The notes: a model not told the origin generated them from the sequence alone. A stretch of 64,000 nt of DNA from Lachnospiraceae bacterium (GCA_009911035.1 QXWO01000001.1:62001-126000); one strand, 5' to 3'. Numbered from the stretch's first letter, positions 45,301 through 53,278 are shown. Program-made: numbers and translations.

Positions 45301-47531
45301 ATAATGCAAGAAATGTGGCGGCGTATTTTGGAGTGGGCTCTGAAGGATATGAAAGCCGTATTATGTGTACAGATAAGCAGAACGTAAGCGGTGCAGTTCC
45401 AGGATTATTCAGTGGAGTTATTAAGGATTACGAAGACGGTGATCCAGAAGCAGAAGTGTTTGAAAAGAAAGTACAGGGAAATGACCGTATACTGAGCGTT
45501 ACACTTACAGATGTAAAAGCTTTGCCGGATTATGCTTTTGACAGTTGTGAGAGACTAGAAAAAGTTGATATTGGCCCGGCCTGTGAATCTATGGGGAAAG
45601 CACCATTCCGTGGATGTGATGTTATTGATAAAGTAACAGGAAATGATAAATTTATAGCAGATAACAGAATCATTTACACGGTCAATGCAGATGAAACATA
45701 TACAATTAAAGAGTGTCTGCCTTCCAGAGGCAATAACGGAAGTAGCTCTTTAATTTCATCGGAAACTGACCCGAATATTAAGAAGGTAAGCAGTATTGAA
45801 GCCGGCGCATTTGAAGACTGCGATTATATAAGCAGAGTCTTTTTGGAAGATACAAACCAATTAAAGGTAATTCCTAAAGATTGTTTCAAAAATTGTGATA
45901 AGCTTCGTGAAGTAAAGCTTCCTATAACTGTTAATCGTATTGAGGGTGGTGCATTTAAAGAAATTGAACTTGTAACAGTACGGATTCCCGGTAAGGAAGT
46001 GCATATTGTCAGTGATGCTTTTGAGCATGGTTCAGAGGGCGGCGCAACGATTGCTACCTATCCGAATACATCTGCGTATGATTATGCGGAATATTATGAT
46101 ATTAATATTGAAATTATTGAGGAAGGATTTGAAGTCAGATTCTTTGACTGGGACGGAACAGAGTTACGTGAACCCCAGTATGTGGAAGAGGGAAGAAGCG
46201 CTGAGCCGCCAGAGAAAGAACCTACCCGTGAAGGATTTACCTTTAAGGGCTGGTCACATGATTATACTAATGTTCAGTCAGATTTGACTATAATTGCCGT
46301 ATATGATGATAACTCTGGTGATGCAAGCAGACATAAGGTAACATTTTTTGACAGGGATGGAAAAGAATTAGATACTCAGATGGTAAGTCACGGGGATAGA
46401 GCGAGAGCACCGATTCCGCCAGAAGTACCGGGCTATGACTTTATTGGATGGCGGCCTGCTGATTTCTCTAAAGTAGAGAAGGATATGGAAATTTGGGCGT
46501 ATTATGAGCCAGCAACTAATGTAAGTCCTTCACCGGGAACATCTGCAAGTCCAGGAGGATCCGGAGATCCCAATGCAACAAAAGATCCTAATGCAACATC
46601 GAAACCTACAGGAACACCAGGGGCAACACCTACAGCAACTCCTTTAAATGGTGATGGACGCGTAAGGTATACCGTGACTGTTTCAGGAGGAAGCGGAAGT
46701 GGCACATATCCCGCAGGTGCAATTGTAGCAATTAATGCATATTTTATGGGAGAAGGGCAGGTATTTGACCGTTGGACATCGTCTACGGCAGGAGTAGGGT
46801 TTGCAGACCCCAATGCCGCATCTACGACCTTTACTATGCCGGCAGCGAATGTTGCAATTACAGCAACTTATAAGCCGGGAGGTGCTTCAAGTACAACTGG
46901 AGGCACAGGAGGCGGAAGAGGAAATGGCAGTAGCAGTAATGGTACTACTTCCAATAATGGTACGAGAGTTGAAGTTGACAGACCCGGAATTTCCAATACA
47001 GATGTGGCAGGAGCTACCGTAAACGGCGCAACAGATAATTTTGTTATTAAAGTAACAGAGGATCAGGCCGCAACAGATGCCGTTATTGCAGCATTGCAGG
47101 CAAGATATGGTGATTTGAGCAGGATTAAGTACACAGCAATGGATATAAGCTTATATGATTCTACTGGAAGAACCAAAATTGCTGATACAACAGGTATTTC
47201 TGTTAATCTGACATTGCCATTGCCAGACGAATTGATACAATATGCTGGTAATAACAAGGCGGCGGCAGTTTCAAATGCACAGTTGGAAGACCTTGATGTT
47301 AAATTTACAACAGTAGATGGGGTACCCTGCATCAACTTTACGGCAACGCATTTCTCACCCTATGTGATTTATGTAGACACCGCGAATCTGACGGAAGGGA
47401 CCACGGATATGACACCTAAGACCGGAGATCCGATACATCCCAAGTGGTTCTTATCCCTTGGTATGGCATCTATCGCGCTGATATTATTCTTTAAGCGTGA
47501 CAAGGTAGTGGTTCAAACTAAGAAGGCATAG
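42318..47531 (+). CDS. Large BspA-like leucine-rich-repeat surface protein with sortase signal
   Basis: 1737 aa. A signal peptide (Lys-rich, then GALLMISAIVVAAIPVQPLEA) is followed by an unassigned N-terminal region of about 330 residues. Three blocks of BspA/LRR_5 repeats (about 340-500, 705-790 and 1055-1230; pattern IGxxAFxNCxxL) come next, then two InlB-B type repeats (about 1268-1398), a Pro/Thr/Gly linker, and one more repeat. A C-terminal domain ends in THFSPYVIY. The sorting signal is PKTGDPIHPKWFLSLG, then a hydrophobic stretch and KRDK...KKA. The ATG follows AAAAGGAG. Likely adhesin or mucus/host-binding protein; the ligand is unknown. Confidence 0.9.
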   Translation: MTKVKKAKKKNLKLRRQIRKTAGALLMISAIVVAAIPVQPLEAESLKADDTELVDTRAAINYDPRLIEEGYVLPDGADYDSGDMSQKKAAKYAADINRNSNITNSSAIVADNIKKSLFVKNLNGSWIMDWQFKYYEIPKGANGTVICGYNSTYLSELVSVPTFVTTGYWYTTREDYEKWFEDEKDGKAASHTVTYSDYAAYRDTGVADANIRWFLSYSPTAFNPFSAYYALSPAQQATTPMPGNVTVNPNTDFSEEEKENFYCQVQLKLPNQYGPYTLETVRILDDGTGSGTVRDVLMAKAQKPFDRTDQEGFYEDSDAVAPILAIADRTFYGVGNVGQLTVGGNIKYIGKEAFANSSISGIDIQNVESIGGRAFKNCYNLSTVKIESPTKSIGAECFYQTNISEIVMPGGLEQIGYGAFAFCQRLSKVDFTKISNDCVIDDYAFFEDVALQEVTMLGSSIRGMGEGVFALTSSPMGGWTEAVLPERMVDQSGKNPQTKNGDLFAELGELGDLLFAGRTNLLSVKFPFQYGGSSKVYVPSGMFKGCINLAYVDFNMGKGSVQNAYADYEQDHPVPVVDKNGNSNTEKGSDYCLLFLDVINPEFEVHGPEANSARETALPRRSTWQAITRVSNVVPYMYIDTNGNECYEVSNGTYLWQVKKIGEEGGVKFGELSSCKLVEGADPDKIDPVLVIPGKVGTYQIKQIGNGCFSDEDTRNTIEQIIIEDNSIEKLDDAVFEGLPKLTKVDIGNSVTSIGARAFANCTKLVDVTFRAEKVTIGVDAFKTESEKLTFHGKIEPGYEPFEFAMGDLGKIDEHGKRICYKSLSPNFLTVMRDNATNEITLLDYPKYAKLDENNADYCKSMESYYYRVYGSDNHEHDRERDEFKTKWQEIKAAGDDAAIEPPSTIEALYESNYYGPWIDKKFVDANKGDLGDDLKAFYDKYPYSVLENYERADRRGDFETPTEEELAWVDACQNIVVPAGVTSIDAPAFFRATDNARNVAAYFGVGSEGYESRIMCTDKQNVSGAVPGLFSGVIKDYEDGDPEAEVFEKKVQGNDRILSVTLTDVKALPDYAFDSCERLEKVDIGPACESMGKAPFRGCDVIDKVTGNDKFIADNRIIYTVNADETYTIKECLPSRGNNGSSSLISSETDPNIKKVSSIEAGAFEDCDYISRVFLEDTNQLKVIPKDCFKNCDKLREVKLPITVNRIEGGAFKEIELVTVRIPGKEVHIVSDAFEHGSEGGATIATYPNTSAYDYAEYYDINIEIIEEGFEVRFFDWDGTELREPQYVEEGRSAEPPEKEPTREGFTFKGWSHDYTNVQSDLTIIAVYDDNSGDASRHKVTFFDRDGKELDTQMVSHGDRARAPIPPEVPGYDFIGWRPADFSKVEKDMEIWAYYEPATNVSPSPGTSASPGGSGDPNATKDPNATSKPTGTPGATPTATPLNGDGRVRYTVTVSGGSGSGTYPAGAIVAINAYFMGEGQVFDRWTSSTAGVGFADPNAASTTFTMPAANVAITATYKPGGASSTTGGTGGGRGNGSSSNGTTSNNGTRVEVDRPGISNTDVAGATVNGATDNFVIKVTEDQAATDAVIAALQARYGDLSRIKYTAMDISLYDSTGRTKIADTTGISVNLTLPLPDELIQYAGNNKAAAVSNAQLEDLDVKFTTVDGVPCINFTATHFSPYVIYVDTANLTEGTTDMTPKTGDPIHPKWFLSLGMASIALILFFKRDKVVVQTKKA

Positions 47532-47543
47532 AGAGAAGTTCCT

Positions 47544-50267
47544 ATGAATAGAAGAATTGCAAAATCTCTGAGTGTACTGCTATTGCTTACAGCAATAGCA
47601 GTCACCCAGGTACCAGTATCAGATGTGGAAGCAGTAGCGATTGCATCTGATTTTCAGATGGAAGGAAGTAAATTATTAAAATATACAGGCACGGCGGAAG
47701 TCGTGTCTATTCCTGCAGGTGTCCAGTCTATCGGGGAGGAAGCCTTTGCCGGAAATGATGATATCATTAAAGTTAAGATTGATGGGGAAGTGGAATCGAT
47801 TGGCTACCGGGCTTTTGCCCAGTGTGATAACCTGCGCACCATAACCGTGGGCGACAATGTGACGGAAATTGAGACGGCGGCATTCAGCAATAATAAAGAA
47901 CTTGTGAATGTTAATTTAGGGGCTAAAGTCAGAAATATCGGAAACGGTATTTTTGCAGGGAGCAGCCAGTTATCAAAAGTAAGTGTATCAGAAGACAATC
48001 CCTATCTGCATTATTCCAACGGGATTTTGTATGATGCGGACGAAACAATTGTTTATGCATTGATGCCTGCCTATGAAAAAGGCGCTTTTACCGTGCCAAG
48101 TACAGTTATGGAAATCAAGGGTTATGCTTTCTGGGGAAATCCCTATCTGGAAAAAGTGACCTTGTGCAGCAGCCTTTCCGAGGTGCCGGCTTATGCATTC
48201 TCTAATTGCCTGAATCTTAAGGAAGTGAATATTCCGCTGACGGTAAGGGGAATTGGTGCAAAGGCTTTTGAGGATTGTGTTAACCTTTCCAGTGTGACAC
48301 TGCCGGATTCCATGGCAAGAATTAGTGATACGGCTTTTGACGGATGTCCCAATGTTGAATTTACGGCAACGCCGGGAACTTATGGGGCTGAATTTGCAGC
48401 AGCCCGCAAGACTTCGGAGGTAGAGGAAGTAGAATATGAGGATGTCCAGGATTCCCAGGTAATTGACCCGGACAGCGTTTCCGGTGATGAGTCTGTGGAA
48501 GGCAGTCAGGAGGAGGGGACAGAAGGCGGCGCAGAGCCGACACCTACCCCCAAATCCCTGTCGGATACCATAAGCAATAAAACCCTTCTCGGGGAATCCA
48601 GCATTGTGTCCGGGCGGGCAGTGATTTTTATTAACAACAGTCAGCCCACAGTCCTTAGCGGCAATCAGAAACCCAGCGCAGGCACAGGACAGATTGACTT
48701 ATCTGTGCTGGATGTGGAGGAAATTGACGCGGCATCAGGGAGTGATACGGGGATAGAAAACCTTTTGTATGACAATGCCCAGAAAGGGAAAGATTTCCCT
48801 AAATTTTCTATAGTAAATAATACGAAAATAGCGTCCCAGGCATTTTATCAGGACAGCGATATGACAGAATATACGATCGAGGAAGGTATCACGGAAATCG
48901 GGGAGTTTGCCTTTGCAAGGTCTAATCTTACCTCTGTGGTGATTCCCCAGGGAGTGACAAGGATAGGATACGGTGCTTTTTATCATTGTGATGATTTGAA
49001 AGAAGTGATGATTCCTGATTCTGTTACAGAGATAGAGTCATACGCTTTTGATAAGACGCCGTGGATAGAAGAATTACAGCCGGATAGTCCTTTTAAAGTA
49101 GTGGGGGACGGGATTCTGATTGCTTATACGGGAAGCGACAGCGTGGTTAATATTCCTACGACAGTTAAGCAGATTGGGCAGGGTGTATTTAGAGAGCATA
49201 TGGGCATCATTGCGGTAAATATTCCCGATACGGTACAGATTATTGGCGAGGAAGCCTTTATGGACTGTAAGAATTTAAAGACTGTGAACGGAGGAAACAA
49301 TCTGGTAAAGGTGGCAGACCGTGCCTTTATGAACTGTCCTTTGTCACAGGTGGTAATCCCGGCATCCATGGAAGAAGTCGGTCTTGGTGCTTATGCCCTG
49401 GCAGGAGGGACAGATACAGTAGTATTTATGGGCAGCGAGCCGCCCGTTCTTACGATGGGATGGGGCGCTAAGCGGCTTGCCAACCAGACATACAGAACCT
49501 ATGCATTTGGAAATATCAAGAATGCCATTGTGCCTGACAGCGCAGGGAATTTTGAAGGAACTGTTCTGGAAAATGGGGCTTATGGCTTCCACGGTGTGAT
49601 ATACAATGAATCCGGCAATATGGTATCGGATAATCAGGCCGGCGTGGATTTAGGCGAAAACAGCGGTATAGCAGTCCAGGTCAGCAGTGAGATTCTTCCA
49701 GAGAGTGAAAATGCCATGGTGACGATTCCAGGTGACGGCAGTGCCTATGTTTTCAAGGTGCAGGATTCCCAGGATGCGGCACAGAGGATTTCGGCAGCTT
49801 ACGGGGAACTTTACGGAGGGAAGGCGCCTTTTGCTCTTTCTGCGTATGAGATGTCCCTTTATGACAGGTCGGGAACTATTCCGATTACCAGACTTGGCAA
49901 GCAGTATGCGACAGTGCTCTTAAAGCTTCCACAGGGGATGCCTACGGACAGTCTGCATATGGTGACCCTTGACCAGGACGGGCAGCTTGAAGCGGTAGAG
50001 TATAGGATTGTCACGATGGAGGATGGTAATTATATTCAGTTTAATGCCAGCCATTTTTCACCCTTTGGCATTTACCGCAATGCAAGTGTTGACGGGCAGG
50101 CGGTTGTGACAGATGGCAGTGCCGTGATAACAAGTCTTTCTAACCAGAAGGATGATACCCCTGATACGGGAGACTTTATTCATCCTAAGTGGTTTTTAGC
50201 AATAGGGCTTTTGGCAGGCGCGGTTGCGTTGTTCTTTTATAAAGGAAAATCAAAGAGAATTATCTGA
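47544..50267 (+). CDS. Second BspA-like leucine-rich-repeat surface protein with sortase signal
   Basis: 907 aa. A signal peptide (SLSVLLLLTAIAVTQVPVSDVEA) is followed by two blocks of LRR_5 repeats (about 45-275 and 425-610) separated by an acidic Pro/Thr linker (GGAEPTPTPKSLS). The C-terminal domain resembles that of the upstream protein (FNASHFSPFGIY). The sorting signal PDTGDFIHPKWFLAIG, hydrophobic stretch and KGKSKR tail closely match the partner's signal. Only 12 bases separate the two genes. A substrate of the sortase encoded at 41061. Ends before a terminator at 50330. Confidence 0.9.
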   Translation: MNRRIAKSLSVLLLLTAIAVTQVPVSDVEAVAIASDFQMEGSKLLKYTGTAEVVSIPAGVQSIGEEAFAGNDDIIKVKIDGEVESIGYRAFAQCDNLRTITVGDNVTEIETAAFSNNKELVNVNLGAKVRNIGNGIFAGSSQLSKVSVSEDNPYLHYSNGILYDADETIVYALMPAYEKGAFTVPSTVMEIKGYAFWGNPYLEKVTLCSSLSEVPAYAFSNCLNLKEVNIPLTVRGIGAKAFEDCVNLSSVTLPDSMARISDTAFDGCPNVEFTATPGTYGAEFAAARKTSEVEEVEYEDVQDSQVIDPDSVSGDESVEGSQEEGTEGGAEPTPTPKSLSDTISNKTLLGESSIVSGRAVIFINNSQPTVLSGNQKPSAGTGQIDLSVLDVEEIDAASGSDTGIENLLYDNAQKGKDFPKFSIVNNTKIASQAFYQDSDMTEYTIEEGITEIGEFAFARSNLTSVVIPQGVTRIGYGAFYHCDDLKEVMIPDSVTEIESYAFDKTPWIEELQPDSPFKVVGDGILIAYTGSDSVVNIPTTVKQIGQGVFREHMGIIAVNIPDTVQIIGEEAFMDCKNLKTVNGGNNLVKVADRAFMNCPLSQVVIPASMEEVGLGAYALAGGTDTVVFMGSEPPVLTMGWGAKRLANQTYRTYAFGNIKNAIVPDSAGNFEGTVLENGAYGFHGVIYNESGNMVSDNQAGVDLGENSGIAVQVSSEILPESENAMVTIPGDGSAYVFKVQDSQDAAQRISAAYGELYGGKAPFALSAYEMSLYDRSGTIPITRLGKQYATVLLKLPQGMPTDSLHMVTLDQDGQLEAVEYRIVTMEDGNYIQFNASHFSPFGIYRNASVDGQAVVTDGSAVITSLSNQKDDTPDTGDFIHPKWFLAIGLLAGAVALFFYKGKSKRII

Positions 50268-50300
50268 TGAAATGAGAATGGCAGGATATAAATAATCGGA

Positions 50301-50309
50301 TGCTATAAT
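50301..50309 (+). promoter_or_regulatory. Extended -10 promoter candidate of the subtilase gene
   Basis: TGCTATAAT at 50301-50309, an extended -10 without a recognisable -35. It lies upstream of the terminator-like hairpin, so the hairpin would be in the subtilase leader. Confidence 0.5.
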
Positions 50310-50329
50310 AAAAAATGAACTGTTAAAGG

Positions 50330-50368
50330 CTCCCGGCATATCATAATAAAAAAGCCGGGAGTTTTTTT
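50330..50368 (+). terminator. Terminator-like hairpin abutting the subtilase start
   Basis: CTCCCGGC (50330-50337), loop, GCCGGGAG (50354-50361), then seven T. The subtilase ATG is the next base. GGGAG of the 3' arm is at proper Shine-Dalgarno distance (seven bases) from that ATG, so the folded hairpin would both end transcription and hide the ribosome site. Confidence 0.88.
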
Positions 50369-51280
50369 ATGCTTCGGGTAAGAGAACAAGTGGGATGTAC
50401 TGATGAACTGACCCGCGCCTGCGGAAACAGGGGCATAACAATTGCAATGCTTGATACAGGGGTGGCTTTCCACCCTGATTTTGATAATAGGATCATAGAT
50501 TTTAAAGATTTTGTTAATGGAAAAAGAAAAATGTATGATGACAGCGGGCATGGAACCCATGTAGCCGGCTGTCTGTGTGCAAGCGGCAGGCTTTCCGGGG
50601 GAAAATACCGGGGGGTTGCGCCCTGCAGCCGTCTGGTGGTAGGGAAGGTGCTGGATTATCTGGGGGATGGGAATATCGACAGTATGGTGTCAGGGATGGA
50701 ATGGGTTCTGGATAAGCGGAAAGAGTATGATATCCGAATTTTGAATATTTCCATCGGAATGGATGAAAAGGCCCAGCGGGAGAGGATGGAACGGCTGGTA
50801 AGTCTGGTAGACGAGGTTTGGAGAAGCGGTATAATTGTGGTCTGTGCCGCCGGAAATATGGGGCCAAAACCCATGACCATTTCGCCTCTTGGTGCGAGAA
50901 AACAGGTGATAACCGTAGGATGCCACGAGGGCGGCTATTTTGGAAACCGGGATTATCTGTGTGAAAATTATTCCAGCAGGGGGCCCAGCCCTTATGCAAT
51001 GAAAAAGCCCGATGTGGTGGCGCCGGGGACGGATATTATTTCCTGCAATGCAGCTCTTGAGCGGCGCGGAAGATATTACCGGAATGCTTATGTAGCCAAG
51101 AGCGGCACCTCCATGGCAACGCCTATTGTATCCGGGGGACTGGCGCTTCTGTTGCAGAAATACCCTTTTTATACCAACGAGAAGGCCAAACAGAAGCTTT
51201 TATATACGGCAAAGGATTTAAACGAACCCTGGAATAAACAGGGGTGGGGAATGATACAGATTGACAGGCTGCTCCAGTAG
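50369..51280 (+). CDS. S8 family serine peptidase (subtilase)
   Basis: 303 aa with an intact triad: Asp in AMLDTGVAFHPDF, His in DSGHGTHVAGCL, Ser in SGTSMATPIVSGG; the oxyanion Asn is in CAAGNMG. There is no signal peptide and almost no propeptide, as in AprX-like intracellular subtilases. It follows the surface-protein operon but has its own signals. Whether it processes those proteins is unknown. The only ribosome site visible is inside the preceding hairpin. Confidence 0.92.
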   Translation: MLRVREQVGCTDELTRACGNRGITIAMLDTGVAFHPDFDNRIIDFKDFVNGKRKMYDDSGHGTHVAGCLCASGRLSGGKYRGVAPCSRLVVGKVLDYLGDGNIDSMVSGMEWVLDKRKEYDIRILNISIGMDEKAQRERMERLVSLVDEVWRSGIIVVCAAGNMGPKPMTISPLGARKQVITVGCHEGGYFGNRDYLCENYSSRGPSPYAMKKPDVVAPGTDIISCNAALERRGRYYRNAYVAKSGTSMATPIVSGGLALLLQKYPFYTNEKAKQKLLYTAKDLNEPWNKQGWGMIQIDRLLQ

Positions 51281-51355
51281 TGGTTCTGGCACATTTAATA
51301 GTCAGTCTGACAGTCATTGACCGGAAGAATAGCAAAATAGCAAAGAGTATTCAGG

Positions 51356-51393
51356 GGCGCAAGTCTATTATATAGAGCTTACGTCCTTATTTT
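51356..51393 (+). terminator. Intrinsic terminator of the subtilase gene
   Basis: GGCGCAAGTCTAT pairs with ATAGAGCTTACGTCC (bulges and G-T pairs), then TTATTTT. The first 37-bp repeat unit starts at the next base. Confidence 0.75.
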
Positions 51394-51504
51394 ACAATAA
51401 GCCGATTCGCGGAGCGTGTCAGCGTTTGTTACAATAAGCCGATTCGCGGAGCGTGTCAGCGTTTGTTACAATAAGCCGATTCGCGAAGCGTGTCGGCGTT
51501 TGTT
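51394..51504 (+). repeat. 37-bp dispersed repeat, locus F (three tandem units)
   Basis: Forward units at 51394-51430, 51431-51467 and 51468-51504, with no spacer. The first two are identical; the third differs at two positions. This is the cleanest array in the window and defines the unit: ACAATAAGCCGATTCGCG at one end, GCGTTTGTT at the other. Confidence 0.93.
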
Positions 51505-51656
51505 TTGTACAGGGCAGGTTGGAAAATCAGCAGTTTGGATGCTTGCATCCTGTGCGGTGGGCAGGCGAAGATGAATCTTTTTACCCGATTATACGAAGCC
51601 CTGCAAAAGGAGGTGTTTTAGTTTATGCTGTTCACGGTAAAAAGGGCGAAAAGTCA

Positions 51657-51685
51657 TTGACAGAATTTGTTCTATTGTATACAAT
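51657..51685 (+). promoter_or_regulatory. Promoter with palindromic operator, upstream of the citrate/homocitrate synthase gene
   Basis: TTGACA (51657-51662), 17-base spacer, TACAAT (51680-51685). The perfect palindrome ATTGTATACAAT (51674-51685) covers the -10. It resembles operators bound by FadR-type GntR repressors, one of which is encoded at 53279. Upstream, AAAGGAGG (51606-51613) and an ATG at 51625 could encode an 11-residue peptide ending at 51660; too little to call a gene. Confidence 0.8.
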
Positions 51686-51777
51686 TATACATACTTGAAG
51701 CGATGCGCCAAATGCTCTGATTTCAGCAGCCTGGCTCATTGGCTGCGGGAAGAAAATACTTGAGGGAGGAAGCTGTG

Positions 51778-53190
51778 ATGACGGAAGAAAATGACATTTT
51801 TTTAGGAAGGCCGGTGTCACTGAATGAGAAGAACAATCTGCTGGAGATAGAAGAACACATGTACATATTGGACGATGTGAAAAAGCCCAATGTGTTTAGA
51901 AACATGTTTCCGTATTCGGAGGTCCCCAAGATACCTTTTAACGACAGGATCGTGCCTCACAATATGCCCAGGGACATCTGGATCACGGATACCACTTTCA
52001 GGGATGGACAGCAGTCCCGGGCGCCGTATTCGACGGAGCAGATTGTGAGGATTTATGATTATCTCCACAGGCTTGGCGGTCCAAATGGAATGATACGGGC
52101 CAGTGAATTTTTTCTTTACAGTAAGAAAGACAGAGATGCGGTCTGCCAGTGTATGGAGAGAGGATATGAATTTCCAGAGGTGACGAGCTGGATACGGGCC
52201 AGTAAGGAAGATTTCAGGCTGGTAAAGGAAATTGGCATGAAGGAGACGGGGATCTTAGTGAGCTGCTCGGATTACCATATTTTCCTAAAGCTTAAAATGA
52301 CCAGACGGCAGGCAATGGAGCATTATTTAAGTGTGGTTCGGCAGTGTCTGGATGAGGGAATCAGTGTCAGATGTCATTTGGAGGATATTACAAGGGCGGA
52401 TATTTATGGCTATGTGGTGCCTTTTTGCCTGGAACTTATGAAACTGATGGAGGAATATAAAATCCCCATTAAGGTGCGCGCCTGCGATACCATGGGGTAT
52501 GGGGTGAATTACCCTGGTGCAGTAATTCCAAGAAGTGTGCAGGGAATTATTTACGCATTGTATACCCATGCAGGAGTGCCCCATGAACTGATTGAGTGGC
52601 ATGGACACAATGACTTTTACAAGGCAGTGGTCAACTCTACCACAGCCTGGCTCTATGGATGTTCGGGAGTCAATACCTCTCTGTTCGGCATCGGTGAGCG
52701 GACGGGGAATACCCCATTGGAGGCGATGGTGTTTGAGTATGCCCAGCTAAAAGGGCATTTAAATGGCATGGATACCACGGTGATCACGGAGATTGCAGAG
52801 TATTATGAGAAGGAGATTGGGTATCCTATTCCAGAGAGGACCCCTTTTGCAGGGAAAAATTTCAATGTGACAAGGGCAGGAATCCATGCTGACGGGCTTT
52901 TAAAGAATGAAGAAATCTATAATATATTTGATACGGAAAAATTCTTAAACAGGCCGGTTTTGTGCGCTGTATCCAATACCTCAGGGCTGGCAGGAATAGC
53001 CCACTGGATAAACACTTACTATAAACTGGCACAGGATAAGCAGCTTGATAAGACAAGCCCCATTGTGGCAGAGATTAAGAAGTGGGTGGACCAGCAGTAT
53101 GAAGACGGCCGTGTGACGGTTATAACAGATAAAGAGCTGACACAGCAGATCGATGATGTGTGCCGGCGGCTGCATAAAACTATAGGATAA
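51778..53190 (+). CDS. Re-citrate synthase or homocitrate synthase family (DRE-TIM) enzyme
   Basis: 470 aa. It belongs to the isopropylmalate/homocitrate synthase superfamily: DTTFRDGQQSRAPYS supplies the catalytic Arg and metal Asp, and EWHGHNDFYKAVVNS the two metal His, with NTPLEAMVFEYA. There is no LeuA regulatory domain. The close link with isocitrate dehydrogenase favours Re-citrate synthase, an oxygen-sensitive clostridial enzyme of this superfamily, over homocitrate synthase; sequence reading cannot decide. ATG 51778 follows GGGAGGA by seven bases. Confidence 0.82.
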   Translation: MTEENDIFLGRPVSLNEKNNLLEIEEHMYILDDVKKPNVFRNMFPYSEVPKIPFNDRIVPHNMPRDIWITDTTFRDGQQSRAPYSTEQIVRIYDYLHRLGGPNGMIRASEFFLYSKKDRDAVCQCMERGYEFPEVTSWIRASKEDFRLVKEIGMKETGILVSCSDYHIFLKLKMTRRQAMEHYLSVVRQCLDEGISVRCHLEDITRADIYGYVVPFCLELMKLMEEYKIPIKVRACDTMGYGVNYPGAVIPRSVQGIIYALYTHAGVPHELIEWHGHNDFYKAVVNSTTAWLYGCSGVNTSLFGIGERTGNTPLEAMVFEYAQLKGHLNGMDTTVITEIAEYYEKEIGYPIPERTPFAGKNFNVTRAGIHADGLLKNEEIYNIFDTEKFLNRPVLCAVSNTSGLAGIAHWINTYYKLAQDKQLDKTSPIVAEIKKWVDQQYEDGRVTVITDKELTQQIDDVCRRLHKTIG

Positions 53191-53191
53191 A

Positions 53192-53228
53192 TGACCAGAA
53201 TGGTCAAATGCGCTTTAAAGCGTATTTG
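53192..53228. promoter_or_regulatory. Paired inverted repeats before the GntR gene
   Basis: TGACC, five bases, GGTCA (53192-53206), followed by a 24-bp near-perfect palindrome CAAATGCGCTTT/AAAGCGTATTTG (53205-53228). Candidate operator for the adjacent regulator; a weak terminator is the alternative, but there is no T-tract. Confidence 0.6.
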
Positions 53229-53278
53229 AAAATGTTGGCAGAATAAAAGAAAGGACAGCTAATACGTAAGCAAAGGGA

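Noticed and set aside
51394-51504. Possible CRISPR array
   Set aside because: Units abut directly with no unique spacers, occur in both orientations at scattered loci, and no cas genes are present.
51625-51660. 11-codon leader peptide candidate
   Set aside because: The ribosome site is about 11 bases away, the peptide has no regulatory codon run, and the operon promoter lies at its end rather than upstream.
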